In this document: one piece after another, positions 7,576-15,812 of the stretch
Position numbering within the stretch: the stretch's first letter is position 1
How the letters are laid out: the number at the start of each line of letters is the position of its first letter
NCBI GenBank assembly: GCA_963747775.1
Contig: CAVVGT010000006.1
Location: 186,001 to 250,000 of the forward strand
Origin: JAGVSZ01 sp963747775
GTDB taxonomy: Bacteria; Pseudomonadota; Gammaproteobacteria; Burkholderiales; SG8-39
Length of the DNA: 64,000 nucleotides
Direction: 5' to 3'
Translations under genes and position numbers: made by a program
Notes under the pieces: generated by a model
Databases searched by the model: none
The model's input: the letters and a program-made list of their open reading frames with translations, nothing else
Told to the model about the DNA's origin: nothing

Positions 7576-8712
7576 TCAGCCCTCGGTCCGAGCCGCGCCG
7601 GCCGCCAGAAGCGAAGGGCTCGCACGCCTGCGCCGCTTCCGGAGCCACATCATGAGCCCGGTCACCATCAGGAGCGGTGGAAGCAGGCCGCCGAGAAAGG
7701 TCACGAACCGACCCGGCACGCCGAAGGCGCTACCCTCGTGCAGGATGCGCTGCCACAGGATGAACCCGTCACCGGCCGTGCGGCTCGCGCGGTCCGCACG
7801 GTGCAGGATCGCGCGCGAGCGCGGATCGATGAACATCACCGTCCCCGAGCGCGGACTCGCATCGCCGGGTTCGCGCAGATTGACACGATAGGCCCCGCGC
7901 GGACCTGCCGGGAGCCCAAGACCGATGACGTTCGCACCCGGATAGAGTCCTTTCGCGATCTTGACCGCCTCGTCGGGCCCGATCAGTGCCCCCGAACTCT
8001 CGGGCGCCTGAATGCCCCGCGGCGATGACGAGACGGAGCCAAAAACCGCTACGGCTTTACGACCCGCGTCGGGAAACGCCAGGAAGACACCGGTGAACGA
8101 CAGCATTGCCAGGACCAACGCGCCCCAGAAACCGAGCGTGTAGTGGAGGTTGCGCGAGAGCGTGAAGCCACGGCGAAATCGGAGCCCGTGCCGCCAGGCG
8201 CCGCGCCCCGGCCACCATAGGTAGATCCCGCTGAGCGACGAGATCAGCAGCGCGATGCCGACGACGCCGACGATCTCCCGGCCGCTGTATTCGCGCAGCG
8301 TCAGGGACTCGTGGAAGCTGTGCAGCCAGCCGAGGTAGTCGCGCCCGGACACCGAATCGAGCACGCGGCCCGTGGGCGGGTCAAGATAGACGCGTTGAAA
8401 CGGCCCCGCACCCGAACGCGCAAACACCATGACCGGTCCGACTTCTCCGTCCGGAAGCCGGATTCCGGTCGGGTGAGCACGGCCTTCGAGCGCCTCGGCA
8501 GCGCGCTGCGCGTACCCCGAGAACGGCAGCGACACCTCGGGCCCGGATACGCCGTAGCGCTGCGGGTTCAGCAGGCGGTCCAGATCGTGATCGTAGACGA
8601 GGATGCTGCCGGTAACGCCGATGAGCGCTCCGATCACGCCAGCCGTAAGGCCGAGCCAGAGATGCGCCTGCACCCAGATGCTCCGCAGGGAAGGTCGAGC
8701 CAGTTGCCTCAT
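7576..8712 (-). CDS. PepSY-associated TM helix protein (iron-regulated membrane protein)
   Basis: About 378 residues of the PepSY_TM family, inner membrane. TM segments include one near residue 20 (LTAGVIGALIGVTGSILVYD), a pair near 150 (VGVVGIALLISSLSGIYLWW) and 190 (GFWGALVLAMLSFTGVFLAF), and a last one near 345 (LLPPLLMVTGLMMWLRKRRRR). The WLHSFHESL and HYTLGFWGAL motifs carry membrane-facing histidines, as in PiuB-type proteins thought to help ferric-siderophore reduction or release. It lies 14 bases downstream of piuC at the end of the TonB operon. I chose the ATG at 8712 because it precedes the first TM segment directly. Confidence 0.82.
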   Translation of the reverse strand: MRQLARPSLRSIWVQAHLWLGLTAGVIGALIGVTGSILVYDHDLDRLLNPQRYGVSGPEVSLPFSGYAQRAAEALEGRAHPTGIRLPDGEVGPVMVFARSGAGPFQRVYLDPPTGRVLDSVSGRDYLGWLHSFHESLTLREYSGREIVGVVGIALLISSLSGIYLWWPGRGAWRHGLRFRRGFTLSRNLHYTLGFWGALVLAMLSFTGVFLAFPDAGRKAVAVFGSVSSSPRGIQAPESSGALIGPDEAVKIAKGLYPGANVIGLGLPAGPRGAYRVNLREPGDASPRSGTVMFIDPRSRAILHRADRASRTAGDGFILWQRILHEGSAFGVPGRFVTFLGGLLPPLLMVTGLMMWLRKRRRRASPSLLAAGAARTEG

Positions 8713-8726
8713 GGGTCGGTTCCGGA

Positions 8727-9419
8727 TCAAGGCTCCGCCCACATGCGAAGGAGGTTGTGATAACAGCCTGCAAGCGAGACCAGCGACTCGTGGCCGGCCG
8801 CGGTCTGCGTAAGCTGCACCACGGCCATGTCGAGGTCGAACAGCAGCGCCCGCTGCGCGTCGTTGCGCACCAGGCTCTGGATCCAGAAGAAGGAGGCGAT
8901 TCGGGTACCGCGCGTGACCGGCGTGACGCGATGGAGGCTCGTCGCCGGATAGAGCACCAGGTCGCCCGCCGGGAGCTTGGCGGTGTGGGCGCCGTAGGTG
9001 TCCTCGATCAGCAACTCGCCGCCGTCGTATTCCTCCGGGGCCGAGATGAAGAGCGTGGCGGAGATGTCGGTCCGGAACTTCACTCCCGTGCCCGGGAGCA
9101 ACCGCACGGCCCCATCGACGTGGGTACCGAAATGCATGCCGGCGGCCCCTTCGTAGCGGTTGAACATCGGCGGGTAGACGCGCGACGGGAGCGCGGCGCT
9201 GAGAAAGAGCGGGTTGCGCTCCAGCGCCGCGAGGATCGTGGCCCCGAGCTCGCGCGCGATCGGGGACTCTTCGGCGATCTGTAGATTTCGCTTGACCTGC
9301 GTCCCCTGGTGCCCCGCGGTGGCGCGGCCGTCGATCCACGCTGCGCCGGCCTCGTCCAGTCGATTCCGCAGTAGTCGGACCCGCTCCGAATCCAGCACGT
9401 CGGGGATGCGAAGGAGCAT
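8727..9419 (-). CDS. piuC: PKHD-type Fe(II)/2-oxoglutarate hydroxylase PiuC
   Basis: A 230-residue enzyme of the PiuC/YbiX family of Fe2+-dependent dioxygenases. The iron-binding triad is visible as HFGTHVD (His and Asp, around residues 96-102) and the distal histidine in ATSLHRVTPVTRGTR, where the final Arg should bind 2-oxoglutarate. Length and the GGELLIEDTYG segment fit the family. It sits directly downstream of a TonB-dependent siderophore receptor, the standard genomic partner of piuC; the substrate is not established for the family. Iron repression is likely through the shared operon promoter. Confidence 0.9.
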   Translation of the reverse strand: MLLRIPDVLDSERVRLLRNRLDEAGAAWIDGRATAGHQGTQVKRNLQIAEESPIARELGATILAALERNPLFLSAALPSRVYPPMFNRYEGAAGMHFGTHVDGAVRLLPGTGVKFRTDISATLFISAPEEYDGGELLIEDTYGAHTAKLPAGDLVLYPATSLHRVTPVTRGTRIASFFWIQSLVRNDAQRALLFDLDMAVVQLTQTAAGHESLVSLAGCYHNLLRMWAEP

Positions 9420-9440
9420 GGGCGAGGCCTCGTCCCGGTC

Positions 9441-11729
9441 TCAGAAGAACTTGTACGTCAACGTCAGGAGCGCCTGGCGATCGGTCCCGGGCACGGAGCG
9501 GCCCTTGTCCGAGGGAATCAGCGCATCGAAGTTCAGCCGGTTCGTCAGGTTCAGCACGTTGAGCTGGATGTCGTACTTCGGCTGTCGATACGCGATCATC
9601 GCGTCCCAGCGCAGATAGTCATCGACCTTGACCGCGTTGTTGTTCGAGGCGTACCGGTCCGACGTGTAGGCAAGCCCGGTGCCGATCTGCCACTCCGCGG
9701 TGACGTTGTAGGTGGTCCAGAGCGAGGCGCTGTTGCGCGGCGTGTTCGCCGGAACCTTGCCCTGCGTGCCGTCGAGCACCGAGGCCTTTACGATCTCGGC
9801 ATCGAGAAACGTGTAACCGCCGAATACCTGCCAGTTGCGGGCGATGCGTCCTGCCGCGCTCGCCTGGAACCCGCGCACGCGCACGTTTCCGGTGAGCTCG
9901 TAGACGCCGGTGGAGATCTGCGATCGCGTATTGGTCTTCTCGATCTCGAAGAGCGCCGAGGTGAGCGACAGGTTGCCGCCCATGAGGTCCCATTTGCCGC
10001 CCAGCTCGTACTGCCGGCTCGTTTCGGGATCGAGGCTCTGCTGGCCGTTGACCAGCGCGAGCGTCTCGAGCGACGGGTTGAAGGACGTCCCGTACGAGAC
10101 GTAGTAGGACTGCACGTCGGTCGGTTGGTAGATCACTCCCGCTCGAACGCTGGTGAAGCCGATGCGCTGACTCGCCGAAGGGGGTTGATTGGTCGAGTTC
10201 GTGAGGCTGGCGTCATAGCGGTCGTAGCGAACGCCGGCGACGACCTTCCAGTAGTCCGCGAACGACATGGTGTCGTTGATGTACGGCGCCACGTCCGTGG
10301 CTTCGGCGTTCACCAGATTGCCCGTGATGGACCGGAGGTTTGCGCCGGAGTTGTAGGCCGGGTCGACGAGCGAGACCGGGATGAAGAAGTTGTTCGGATT
10401 GCCGGGAATGTTCCGCGAGTAGTTCTGCACGCGGTTCGTCTCCTGGCCGAGCTCCAGGCCGGTGATCAGGAGATGCCGCACCGGGCCGGTCTGGAACTCG
10501 GCGATGAGGTCGGTCTGGTTGAAGAGCGACGTGTCCGTGATGTTCCGGTCGTGACTGCCCAGTCCGACGAACAGCGCCCCGAGCGGCAGGGCCGTGGTGT
10601 TGCCGAGGTTCGTCACGGGTAACGCGGTGTAGATGCCACCGGTCGAGACGGTGCCCACGTTGTTCGGTCCCGACTCGCGCGCGTCGATCTTGTAGCGAAA
10701 ATACTGTGTCTGATTACGAAGCGTGACGTTCGGCCCGAACCGGTGGCTGATCACCGCGTTCAGATTCAGCACGTCCTGGATCGTGCGGTCGTCGGTCAGC
10801 CCGTAGAAGTTCTTCCGGTTGACCTGCGCCGGGGCGCCGTTGACCGGCGGCAGGCCGTAGTCCGGCACGTCGTCGTAGTGCGTGAGCAACGCCGACAGCG
10901 TCACCTCGGTCGGCGTGCCGATGCCGAAGCGCAGGGACGGCGCGATACCGACGTCCTGGTTCTTCATCACGTCCCGCGTCGAGTGGACGTCCTGGCCCAT
11001 TGCCGCAATGCGGAACGCGGACGTCTCGTCGATCGGCTGGTTGTAGTCCAGCGTCATGCGAGCGGAGGGTTGCGTCCCCCCGGTGACCGAGACGGTGCCG
11101 AACCGCGCGAGCGACGGGAGCTTGCTCACCTGGTTGATCACGCCGCCCGTCGAGCCCCGGCCGAACAGCATTGACGAAGGACCCTGGAGCACTTCGACCG
11201 CGTCGAGCGAGAACACGTCGCGGTAGACCTGCCCGCGGTCGCGCATGCCGTCCAGGTAGAGGTCGGTGCGCGCGGAGAACCCGCGCAGGTTGAAGTTGTT
11301 TCCGATGGAGCCGCCCTCGGCGGCGCCGATCGTGATCCCCGGCACGTTGCGCAACGCATCGGCGAGACTCGTCGCGCCCTGGGACTGCATGAGGACGCTG
11401 TTGATGACGGTGACCGATTGCGGGATGTCGCGGATCGGAGTCGCCACGCCCCCGCCGATGGTCGAGACCGGGGCGTTGTAGTCGTCGCCGGCGGAGCGCT
11501 CGCGCACCTTCACTTCCGGGAGGGTCGTCTCCGGAGCCGCGGCGCCCTGCGCGAGCGACACGTCGGGGGCCAGCACGAGGCACGCGAGCATCGTGCCGAG
11601 CGGGATCAGTTCACCGCGCGGTCGCAACCGGATGCGCAAATCGGCGGCCAGCGCGCGGCGCGCGGTGCCCGCGCGTTCTGTGCTGGCCAGCATCCGCGCG
11701 ATCGGCCGAAGTTTGAAGTTTCCTTTCAT
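9441..11729 (-). CDS. TonB-dependent siderophore receptor
   Basis: A 762-residue outer-membrane receptor. A plug domain follows the TonB-box region (LPEVKVRERSAGDDY), with IRDIPQSVTVI, LADALRNVPGI and VEVLQGPSSMLFGRGSTGGVIN as plug landmarks. The 22-strand barrel ends in a terminal aromatic (LTLTYKFF), as outer-membrane proteins do. The piuC and PepSY partners suggest a catecholate or related ferric siderophore (Fiu-like), but ligand identity is inference. The N-terminal extension before the signal sequence is long (about 60 residues to the SLAQG cleavage region), so the true start may be an internal codon. It lies 132 bases downstream of exbD. Confidence 0.88.
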   Translation of the reverse strand: MKGNFKLRPIARMLASTERAGTARRALAADLRIRLRPRGELIPLGTMLACLVLAPDVSLAQGAAAPETTLPEVKVRERSAGDDYNAPVSTIGGGVATPIRDIPQSVTVINSVLMQSQGATSLADALRNVPGITIGAAEGGSIGNNFNLRGFSARTDLYLDGMRDRGQVYRDVFSLDAVEVLQGPSSMLFGRGSTGGVINQVSKLPSLARFGTVSVTGGTQPSARMTLDYNQPIDETSAFRIAAMGQDVHSTRDVMKNQDVGIAPSLRFGIGTPTEVTLSALLTHYDDVPDYGLPPVNGAPAQVNRKNFYGLTDDRTIQDVLNLNAVISHRFGPNVTLRNQTQYFRYKIDARESGPNNVGTVSTGGIYTALPVTNLGNTTALPLGALFVGLGSHDRNITDTSLFNQTDLIAEFQTGPVRHLLITGLELGQETNRVQNYSRNIPGNPNNFFIPVSLVDPAYNSGANLRSITGNLVNAEATDVAPYINDTMSFADYWKVVAGVRYDRYDASLTNSTNQPPSASQRIGFTSVRAGVIYQPTDVQSYYVSYGTSFNPSLETLALVNGQQSLDPETSRQYELGGKWDLMGGNLSLTSALFEIEKTNTRSQISTGVYELTGNVRVRGFQASAAGRIARNWQVFGGYTFLDAEIVKASVLDGTQGKVPANTPRNSASLWTTYNVTAEWQIGTGLAYTSDRYASNNNAVKVDDYLRWDAMIAYRQPKYDIQLNVLNLTNRLNFDALIPSDKGRSVPGTDRQALLTLTYKFF

Positions 11730-11861
11730 CCAAGCGCTCCCAGTGGTTGATTCACAACGAGTCGGGGCTGGCTACCAACGGGGGCTGGATTGCTGGCGGG
11801 TCAACAGTCAGTCTTGCGGTCCGCGAAGGAACCGCACATGAGCACCTCCGGATGTGCAGGC

Positions 11862-12287
11862 CTATTCGGCGTCGCGGGGATCGGATACGAAACCGATGCG
11901 GGTCATTCCCGCCTTGGCGGAATCCGCCAGCACCTCGGCGAGGCGCTGATACGGCGTCGCCTTGTCGGCGCGCAGATGGATCTCCGGCTGCGGCTGGAGC
12001 CTCGACGCCGCTTCGAGCCGTTGCCGCAGGCCCGCACGGTCGACGACCTCGCCGTTCCAGTGCAGCCTGCCGTCCGCATCGACGGCGAGCTGAATGTTGT
12101 CGGGCTTGGTGAGGTTGGGCGTGCTGGACGCCTTAGGGAGGTCGAGCCTCACCGCATGCGTGAGCAAAGGTGCGGTGATGATGAAGATCACGAGCAACAC
12201 CAGCATCACGTCGATCAGCGGGACCATGTTGATCTCCGCCGTCGGGCGCAAGTTCGCGCCGCTCGATTCGAAGCTGCCGAACGCCAT
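11862..12287 (-). CDS. exbD: ExbD biopolymer transport protein
   Basis: A 141-residue inner-membrane protein with one TM helix near residues 20-45 containing the proton-carrying aspartate (INMVPLIDVMLVLLVIFIIT), followed by a periplasmic domain ending in a strand-helix pattern (MTRIGFVSD). It works with ExbB to energise TonB. It lies 2 bases downstream of exbB and upstream of the receptor gene, consistent with co-transcription. TolR is the alternative, but neighbouring tonB and receptor genes make ExbD the clear choice. Confidence 0.92.
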   Translation of the reverse strand: MAFGSFESSGANLRPTAEINMVPLIDVMLVLLVIFIITAPLLTHAVRLDLPKASSTPNLTKPDNIQLAVDADGRLHWNGEVVDRAGLRQRLEAASRLQPQPEIHLRADKATPYQRLAEVLADSAKAGMTRIGFVSDPRDAE

Positions 12288-12289
12288 GG

Positions 12290-13036
12290 CTAGGCTCCGA
12301 CCTTGACGATCTTCGCCACCGCGGGTGCGGCCTCGGCGGCCTGCGCCTCGGCCGGATGCGATCCCGTGGTGAGGAAAGCGAACAGGTCGTGCGCGAAGGC
12401 GTCGAGCCGCGCGAGCACCATGCGGTTGGAGCGTACGAACGCGTTATAGGCCAGCACCGCCGGTACTGCCACGGCCAAGCCTGCAGCGGTCATGATCAGC
12501 GCCTCGCCGACCGGGCCTGCGACCTTGTCGAGCGTGCCTTGGCCGCTCATGCCGATGTTCACCAGCGCGTGATAGACGCCCCACACCGTTCCGAACAGCC
12601 CGACGAACGGCGCGGTGCTACCGACCGATGCGAGGACGGTGAGGCCCCATTCGAGGCGCGACGTCTCCTCGTCGATCACGCGACGCATGGAGCGGGTGAG
12701 GAACTCCGAGCCGCTCCCGGCCTCGTTCAGCTTGTTCGCGCCATGACGCGCGTGATGCCGCGCCGCGGCGATCGAGTGGTAGGCCAGGTGCGAGAACGGC
12801 TCGTCGGGATGGTGCTCCTCCAGATGACGCGCCACCGCGGTGAGCGATGGCGCGTTCCAGAAGGTCGCGAGGAACCGTGCCGTGCGTCGGCGTGCAGTGA
12901 TCGCCTGCAGGCTCTTCACGAAGATCAGGCACCAGCTCGTCACCGACATCATGATCAGGATGACGAAGATCGTCCTGCCGACGACGTCGCTTTGCGCGAG
13001 GAAGTGCGCGAAGCCCAGGGATTGGTTCGGTTCCAT
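12290..13036 (-). CDS. exbB: ExbB/TolQ-family proton channel protein
   Basis: A 248-residue MotA/TolQ/ExbB proton-channel protein. TM1 lies near residues 20-40, and TM2/TM3 lie in the conserved region from WGLTVLASVGSTAPFVGLFGTVWGV to VGEALIMTAAGLAVAVPAVLAYN. The GLFGTVWG and TAAGLAVAVPA signatures are diagnostic. It sits between tonB and exbD in an iron-uptake operon, so ExbB fits better than TolQ. The C-terminal 20 residues are Ala/Glu-rich and variable in the family. Confidence 0.92.
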   Translation of the reverse strand: MEPNQSLGFAHFLAQSDVVGRTIFVILIMMSVTSWCLIFVKSLQAITARRRTARFLATFWNAPSLTAVARHLEEHHPDEPFSHLAYHSIAAARHHARHGANKLNEAGSGSEFLTRSMRRVIDEETSRLEWGLTVLASVGSTAPFVGLFGTVWGVYHALVNIGMSGQGTLDKVAGPVGEALIMTAAGLAVAVPAVLAYNAFVRSNRMVLARLDAFAHDLFAFLTTGSHPAEAQAAEAAPAVAKIVKVGA

Positions 13037-13039
13037 GCA

Positions 13040-13717
13040 TCAGCCTTCGATTGTGAAAACGATCGGGACGAGCACCCACGCGGCGAGCTTCTGGTCGCCC
13101 TGACGCGCGGGTACAAATTTCCAGCCCTTCACCGTGGTGAGCGCGGATTGGTCAAGACGCGAGGATCCGCTCGAGCTCTTCAACTCCACGCGCTCGGCGA
13201 TGCCTTCGACGCTCACGAGCACACGCAGCACGACTTTCCCCTTCTCCCCCATGCGGCGCGCCAGCGGCGGGTAGGGGGGCGCGGGGTTCTGCAGGTAATC
13301 GGCGTTGAACCGCGGGGGAACAACCGGCGCGGGCGGCGCAGGCTCGTCCTGCGCGGCCGTCTCGACAGGTGGCGCGCGCTGTAGTGGAGGCGCGACGAAG
13401 GCGGACGGTGCGTCCGCGTCGGCGGGTGCGGCAATGACCGGCGGCGGCTCGACGGGCTTCCGGGCGGGCCGCGGACGCGGCTTCAGGATGGGTTTGGGCT
13501 GCTGTGGCGGGACCGGCGTCGCTTCGAGCCTGGGCGGCGTGATCAGGTTCACCATGATCGGCGCCACTGTTTCGAGCGCGCGCTGCGCGGGCTCGTAGTG
13601 CAGCAGTGCGACGATCAGCAGCGCGTGGAACGCCCCCGCAACCGTGACGCCGGCGTAGCGTGCAGCACGGTCTTCGCGCGGGAGGTCACGGTTCCCGAGG
13701 GCGATCGAACGAGTCAC
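13040..13717 (-). CDS. tonB: TonB energy transducer
   Basis: A 225-residue TonB: one N-terminal TM anchor (AGVTVAGAFHALLIVALL, about residues 23-40), a long Pro-rich periplasmic spacer (residues 70-140, many Lys/Arg-Pro repeats), and a C-terminal TonB domain from PAPPYPPLARRMGEKGKV to the end, with the SGSSRLDQSALTTVKGWKFVPA signature. It transmits energy from ExbBD to the outer-membrane receptor encoded downstream. Stop and the next start are 3 bases apart, so the operon is tight. Upstream lies the hemP-like gene. Confidence 0.92.
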   Translation of the reverse strand: MTRSIALGNRDLPREDRAARYAGVTVAGAFHALLIVALLHYEPAQRALETVAPIMVNLITPPRLEATPVPPQQPKPILKPRPRPARKPVEPPPVIAAPADADAPSAFVAPPLQRAPPVETAAQDEPAPPAPVVPPRFNADYLQNPAPPYPPLARRMGEKGKVVLRVLVSVEGIAERVELKSSSGSSRLDQSALTTVKGWKFVPARQGDQKLAAWVLVPIVFTIEG

Positions 13718-13822
13718 AACCAGCCTCCCTGCTGACAGCGTCTTGGCGGGCTGGCTTCACCCCGGCAGGGGCGGCTGGCTGGCATTCGCGCGGGCGGCGC
13801 GGGCGCTTGCGCGCCGCGCCGC

Positions 13823-14003
13823 TCACGCGGTGAGAATCAACTTGCCGTTCTGTGTGATGCGCAGACGGTATTCGCGGCCCTGATGCTCGATGATCAGCTC
13901 GCCATGAGCACCGAGCAGTTCGCCTCGACGAGACGCGCCGCAATTGCTCCGCGGGCTTCGCGGGCGCCCTGGGCAAGGGGTCTCTTGGGTGCTGATCTGG
14001 CAT
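13823..14003 (-). CDS. hemP: HemP-family hemin uptake/iron-response small protein (frame probably interrupted)
   Basis: The C-terminal part (GELLGAHGELIIEHQ, then GREYRLRITQNGKLILTA) is a clear HemP signature, read in a frame ending at 13823. That frame has no family-like start: it runs back to an ATG at 14038 through the AT-rich promoter. The neighbouring frame from the ATG at 14003 gives a plausible N terminus (MPDQHPRDPLPRAPAKPAEQ, then LRRVSS) that joins the HemP core near 13925 if one base is extra. I therefore place the gene at 14003-13823 with one likely single-base insertion, giving about 60 residues. HemP commonly heads hemP-tonB-exbBD operons under Fur control. Confidence 0.65.
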
Positions 14004-14008
14004 TTATA

Positions 14009-14027
14009 GATAATAATGATTCCTATT
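14009..14027 (-). promoter_or_regulatory. Fur-box-like sequence before hemP
   Basis: Read on the + strand, the 19 bases gataataatgattcctatt match the classical Fur consensus GATAATGATAATCATTATC at 12 positions. They sit in a sharply AT-rich patch within GC-rich surroundings, 6 bases from the probable hemP ATG and facing the divergent bfd gene. The match is by eye; iron-dependent repression of the leftward operon is inferred from it and from gene content. Confidence 0.55.
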
Positions 14028-14164
14028 TGCGATGGCAAGCGATAAACCCATGACTACCTCAGGGAAAGAACTAATTTGAGATAGATCAAATGGTTCGTAG
14101 ATATCAAGTCGAACTTCTTCGCAAATTATCGCCTCTTGGACTTGCGAGAATCTGGCTTGTAGAT

Positions 14165-14183
14165 GATAATGGATCGCATTCCC
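14165..14183 (+). promoter_or_regulatory. Fur-box-like sequence before bfd
   Basis: The bases gataatggatcgcattccc match 12 of 19 positions of the Fur consensus, with the two half-sites GATAATG and CATT preserved. The box ends 17 bases before the bfd ATG at 14200. Together with the site at 14009 it brackets the 196-base divergent region, whose low GC content suggests back-to-back promoters. Confidence 0.5.
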
Positions 14184-14199
14184 GTTATCGACAGCGACC

Positions 14200-14385
14200 A
14201 TGTTCATCTGTGTCTGTAACGCCGTCACGGATCGCGAGATCCGACAGTGCGCCGAGCTCGGCGTGGCGAGCGTTTCCGATCTGAAGGACACGCTCGGCGT
14301 GGCGGCGCGCTGCGGAAAATGCGCGTGCGCTGCCGACGAGATTCTGCGCGAGTGTCGACCCAATTGCGTGTCGCAGCCCGACTGA
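14200..14385 (+). CDS. bfd: Bacterioferritin-associated ferredoxin
   Basis: A 61-residue BFD-like [2Fe-2S] protein. Four cysteines in the CxC and CGKC arrangement (positions 4, 6, 38 and 41: FICVCNAVTD and ARCGKCACAADE) bind the cluster. Bfd docks on bacterioferritin and reduces its mineral core so iron can leave; a bacterioferritin gene lies 0.9 kb downstream. The upstream Fur-like box fits induction under iron starvation. Start ATG is clear and the length is typical. Confidence 0.92.
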   Translation: MFICVCNAVTDREIRQCAELGVASVSDLKDTLGVAARCGKCACAADEILRECRPNCVSQPD

Positions 14386-14405
14386 GGCCGTCGGAGGGGC
14401 GCGCA

Positions 14406-15176
14406 ATGGGACAGATGCTCGTCGTGACGCTCCGGGAAGGCATCGAAGCGTTTCTGATCGTGGCCATCGCGGCCGCATACCTGCGCAAGACGGGCCGTGA
14501 CGCACTTCTTCCGGCGGTGTGGAGCGGGGCCGCCGTCGCCGTGGTGCTGTCGCTGGTGCTGGGCCTCGCGCTCGCGCAGTACGCCGTGCTGCCGATCTGG
14601 GAGGCGATCCTCGCGCTGGTCGCCGCCACGCTGGTCATCTCCATGGTCGTCTACATGTTGCGCGCCGCCAAGCGCATGCGCACCGACATCGGCCGGCACC
14701 TCGAGACCGCCGCTCAGCGGCCCGGGCGGTTGGCGTGGCTCGGCGTGTTCCTCTTCACCGTGCTGATGATCACTCGCGAGGGCATGGAGATGGCGTTCAT
14801 CACCGGGGCGATCGCCGGGCAGGTCGGTGCCGGCGCGCTCGTCGCCGGGGCGCTTGCGGGCGCCGCGCTCGCGGCGCTGCTGGCCTGGGCCTGGACGCGC
14901 TGGGGTCACCGGGTGAATCTCGCCCTCTTCTTCCAGGTCACCTCGATCTTCCTGCTGCTCTTTGCGGCCCAACTCCTCGTCTACAGCTTCCACGAAGCTA
15001 CCGAGGCCAACGTGCTGCCGATCGACAACGCCTATTGGCACATCGCGACGGAGCCTTACGGGCCGGAGGGCGAGTACGGCGCGTGGTTCACCTATGCGCT
15101 GGTTGCGATCCCTGCCGCCTGGTTGTTCGTGTCGTGGCTGCGCGCCCGCGCGAAGCCGGTCCCGGCGGCTGGATAG
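14406..15176 (+). CDS. FTR1-family iron permease
   Basis: About 256 residues and seven TM segments, of the OFeT/FTR1/EfeU family of high-affinity iron permeases. The two REGxE-type motifs needed for iron passage are both present: LREGIEAFLIV at the N terminus and TREGMEMAF near residue 125. The ATG at 14406 starts 3 residues before the first TM segment; longer upstream frames run through bfd and are excluded. No EfeO or EfeB is adjacent; instead it lies between bfd and bfr, linking uptake with storage. Confidence 0.88.
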   Translation: MGQMLVVTLREGIEAFLIVAIAAAYLRKTGRDALLPAVWSGAAVAVVLSLVLGLALAQYAVLPIWEAILALVAATLVISMVVYMLRAAKRMRTDIGRHLETAAQRPGRLAWLGVFLFTVLMITREGMEMAFITGAIAGQVGAGALVAGALAGAALAALLAWAWTRWGHRVNLALFFQVTSIFLLLFAAQLLVYSFHEATEANVLPIDNAYWHIATEPYGPEGEYGAWFTYALVAIPAAWLFVSWLRARAKPVPAAG

Positions 15177-15285
15177 CCTTTTCTGCGTGATATCCTCGCC
15201 CGCGGGGCGCTCGCCCCGGCGGAGCGACGTGACGCCTGCGTCAGACGCGCAAACCGCAATCCCACGGATTTCAGGCGGAGGTGCA

Positions 15286-15753
15286 ATGAAGGGCGACAAG
15301 CAGGTCATCGTTCATCTGAATGCAGTCCTCAAGAACGAGCTCACCGCGATCAATCAGTACTTTCTGCACGCGCGGATGTTCGCAAACTGGGGGTACAAGA
15401 AGCTGCACGAGCACGCGCACAAGGAGTCGATCGACGAGATGAAGCACGCCGACCGCCTCATCGAACGGATCCTGTTCCTCGAGGGCCTGCCGAACCTGCA
15501 GGATCTCGGCAAGCTCATGATCGGCGAGAACGCCCGCGAGGCGCTCGAGTGCGATCTGAAGCTCGAGCGCGACGCCCATCCGGTTCTCAAGAAGGCCATC
15601 GCGCATTGCGAGTCGGTGAGCGACTACGTGAGCCGCGAGCTCTTCGAGCGGATCCTCGAAAGCGAGGAGGAACACATCGACTGGCTCGAGACGCAGCTCG
15701 GCCTGATCAAGGAAGTCGGCCCGCAGAACTACCTGCAGTCGCAGATGTCTTGA
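15286..15753 (+). CDS. bfr: Bacterioferritin
   Basis: A 155-residue haem-containing ferritin. The ferroxidase ligands appear as NELTAINQYFLHARM (first Glu), ESIDEMKHADRLIERI (Glu, His and the haem-ligand Met) and ESEEEHIDWLETQL (last Glu-His pair). The ATG at 15286 follows an AGGCGGAGG-like ribosome site. It assembles 24-mers that oxidise and store Fe(II). With bfd and the FTR1 permease upstream it forms an uptake-storage-release set. Confidence 0.94.
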   Translation: MKGDKQVIVHLNAVLKNELTAINQYFLHARMFANWGYKKLHEHAHKESIDEMKHADRLIERILFLEGLPNLQDLGKLMIGENAREALECDLKLERDAHPVLKKAIAHCESVSDYVSRELFERILESEEEHIDWLETQLGLIKEVGPQNYLQSQMS

Positions 15754-15812
15754 TGGTGCTCTTGCCGCTGAACACCCCGGTCGGCCGGTCGCGGAGCTCG
15801 TAGAATCGACTC

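Noticed and set aside
13796..13820. Intrinsic terminator between hemP and tonB
   Set aside because: A GC-rich stem (ggcgcgggcgc/gcgccgcgcc) is present but no T-tract follows on the minus strand; left unannotated as too weak.
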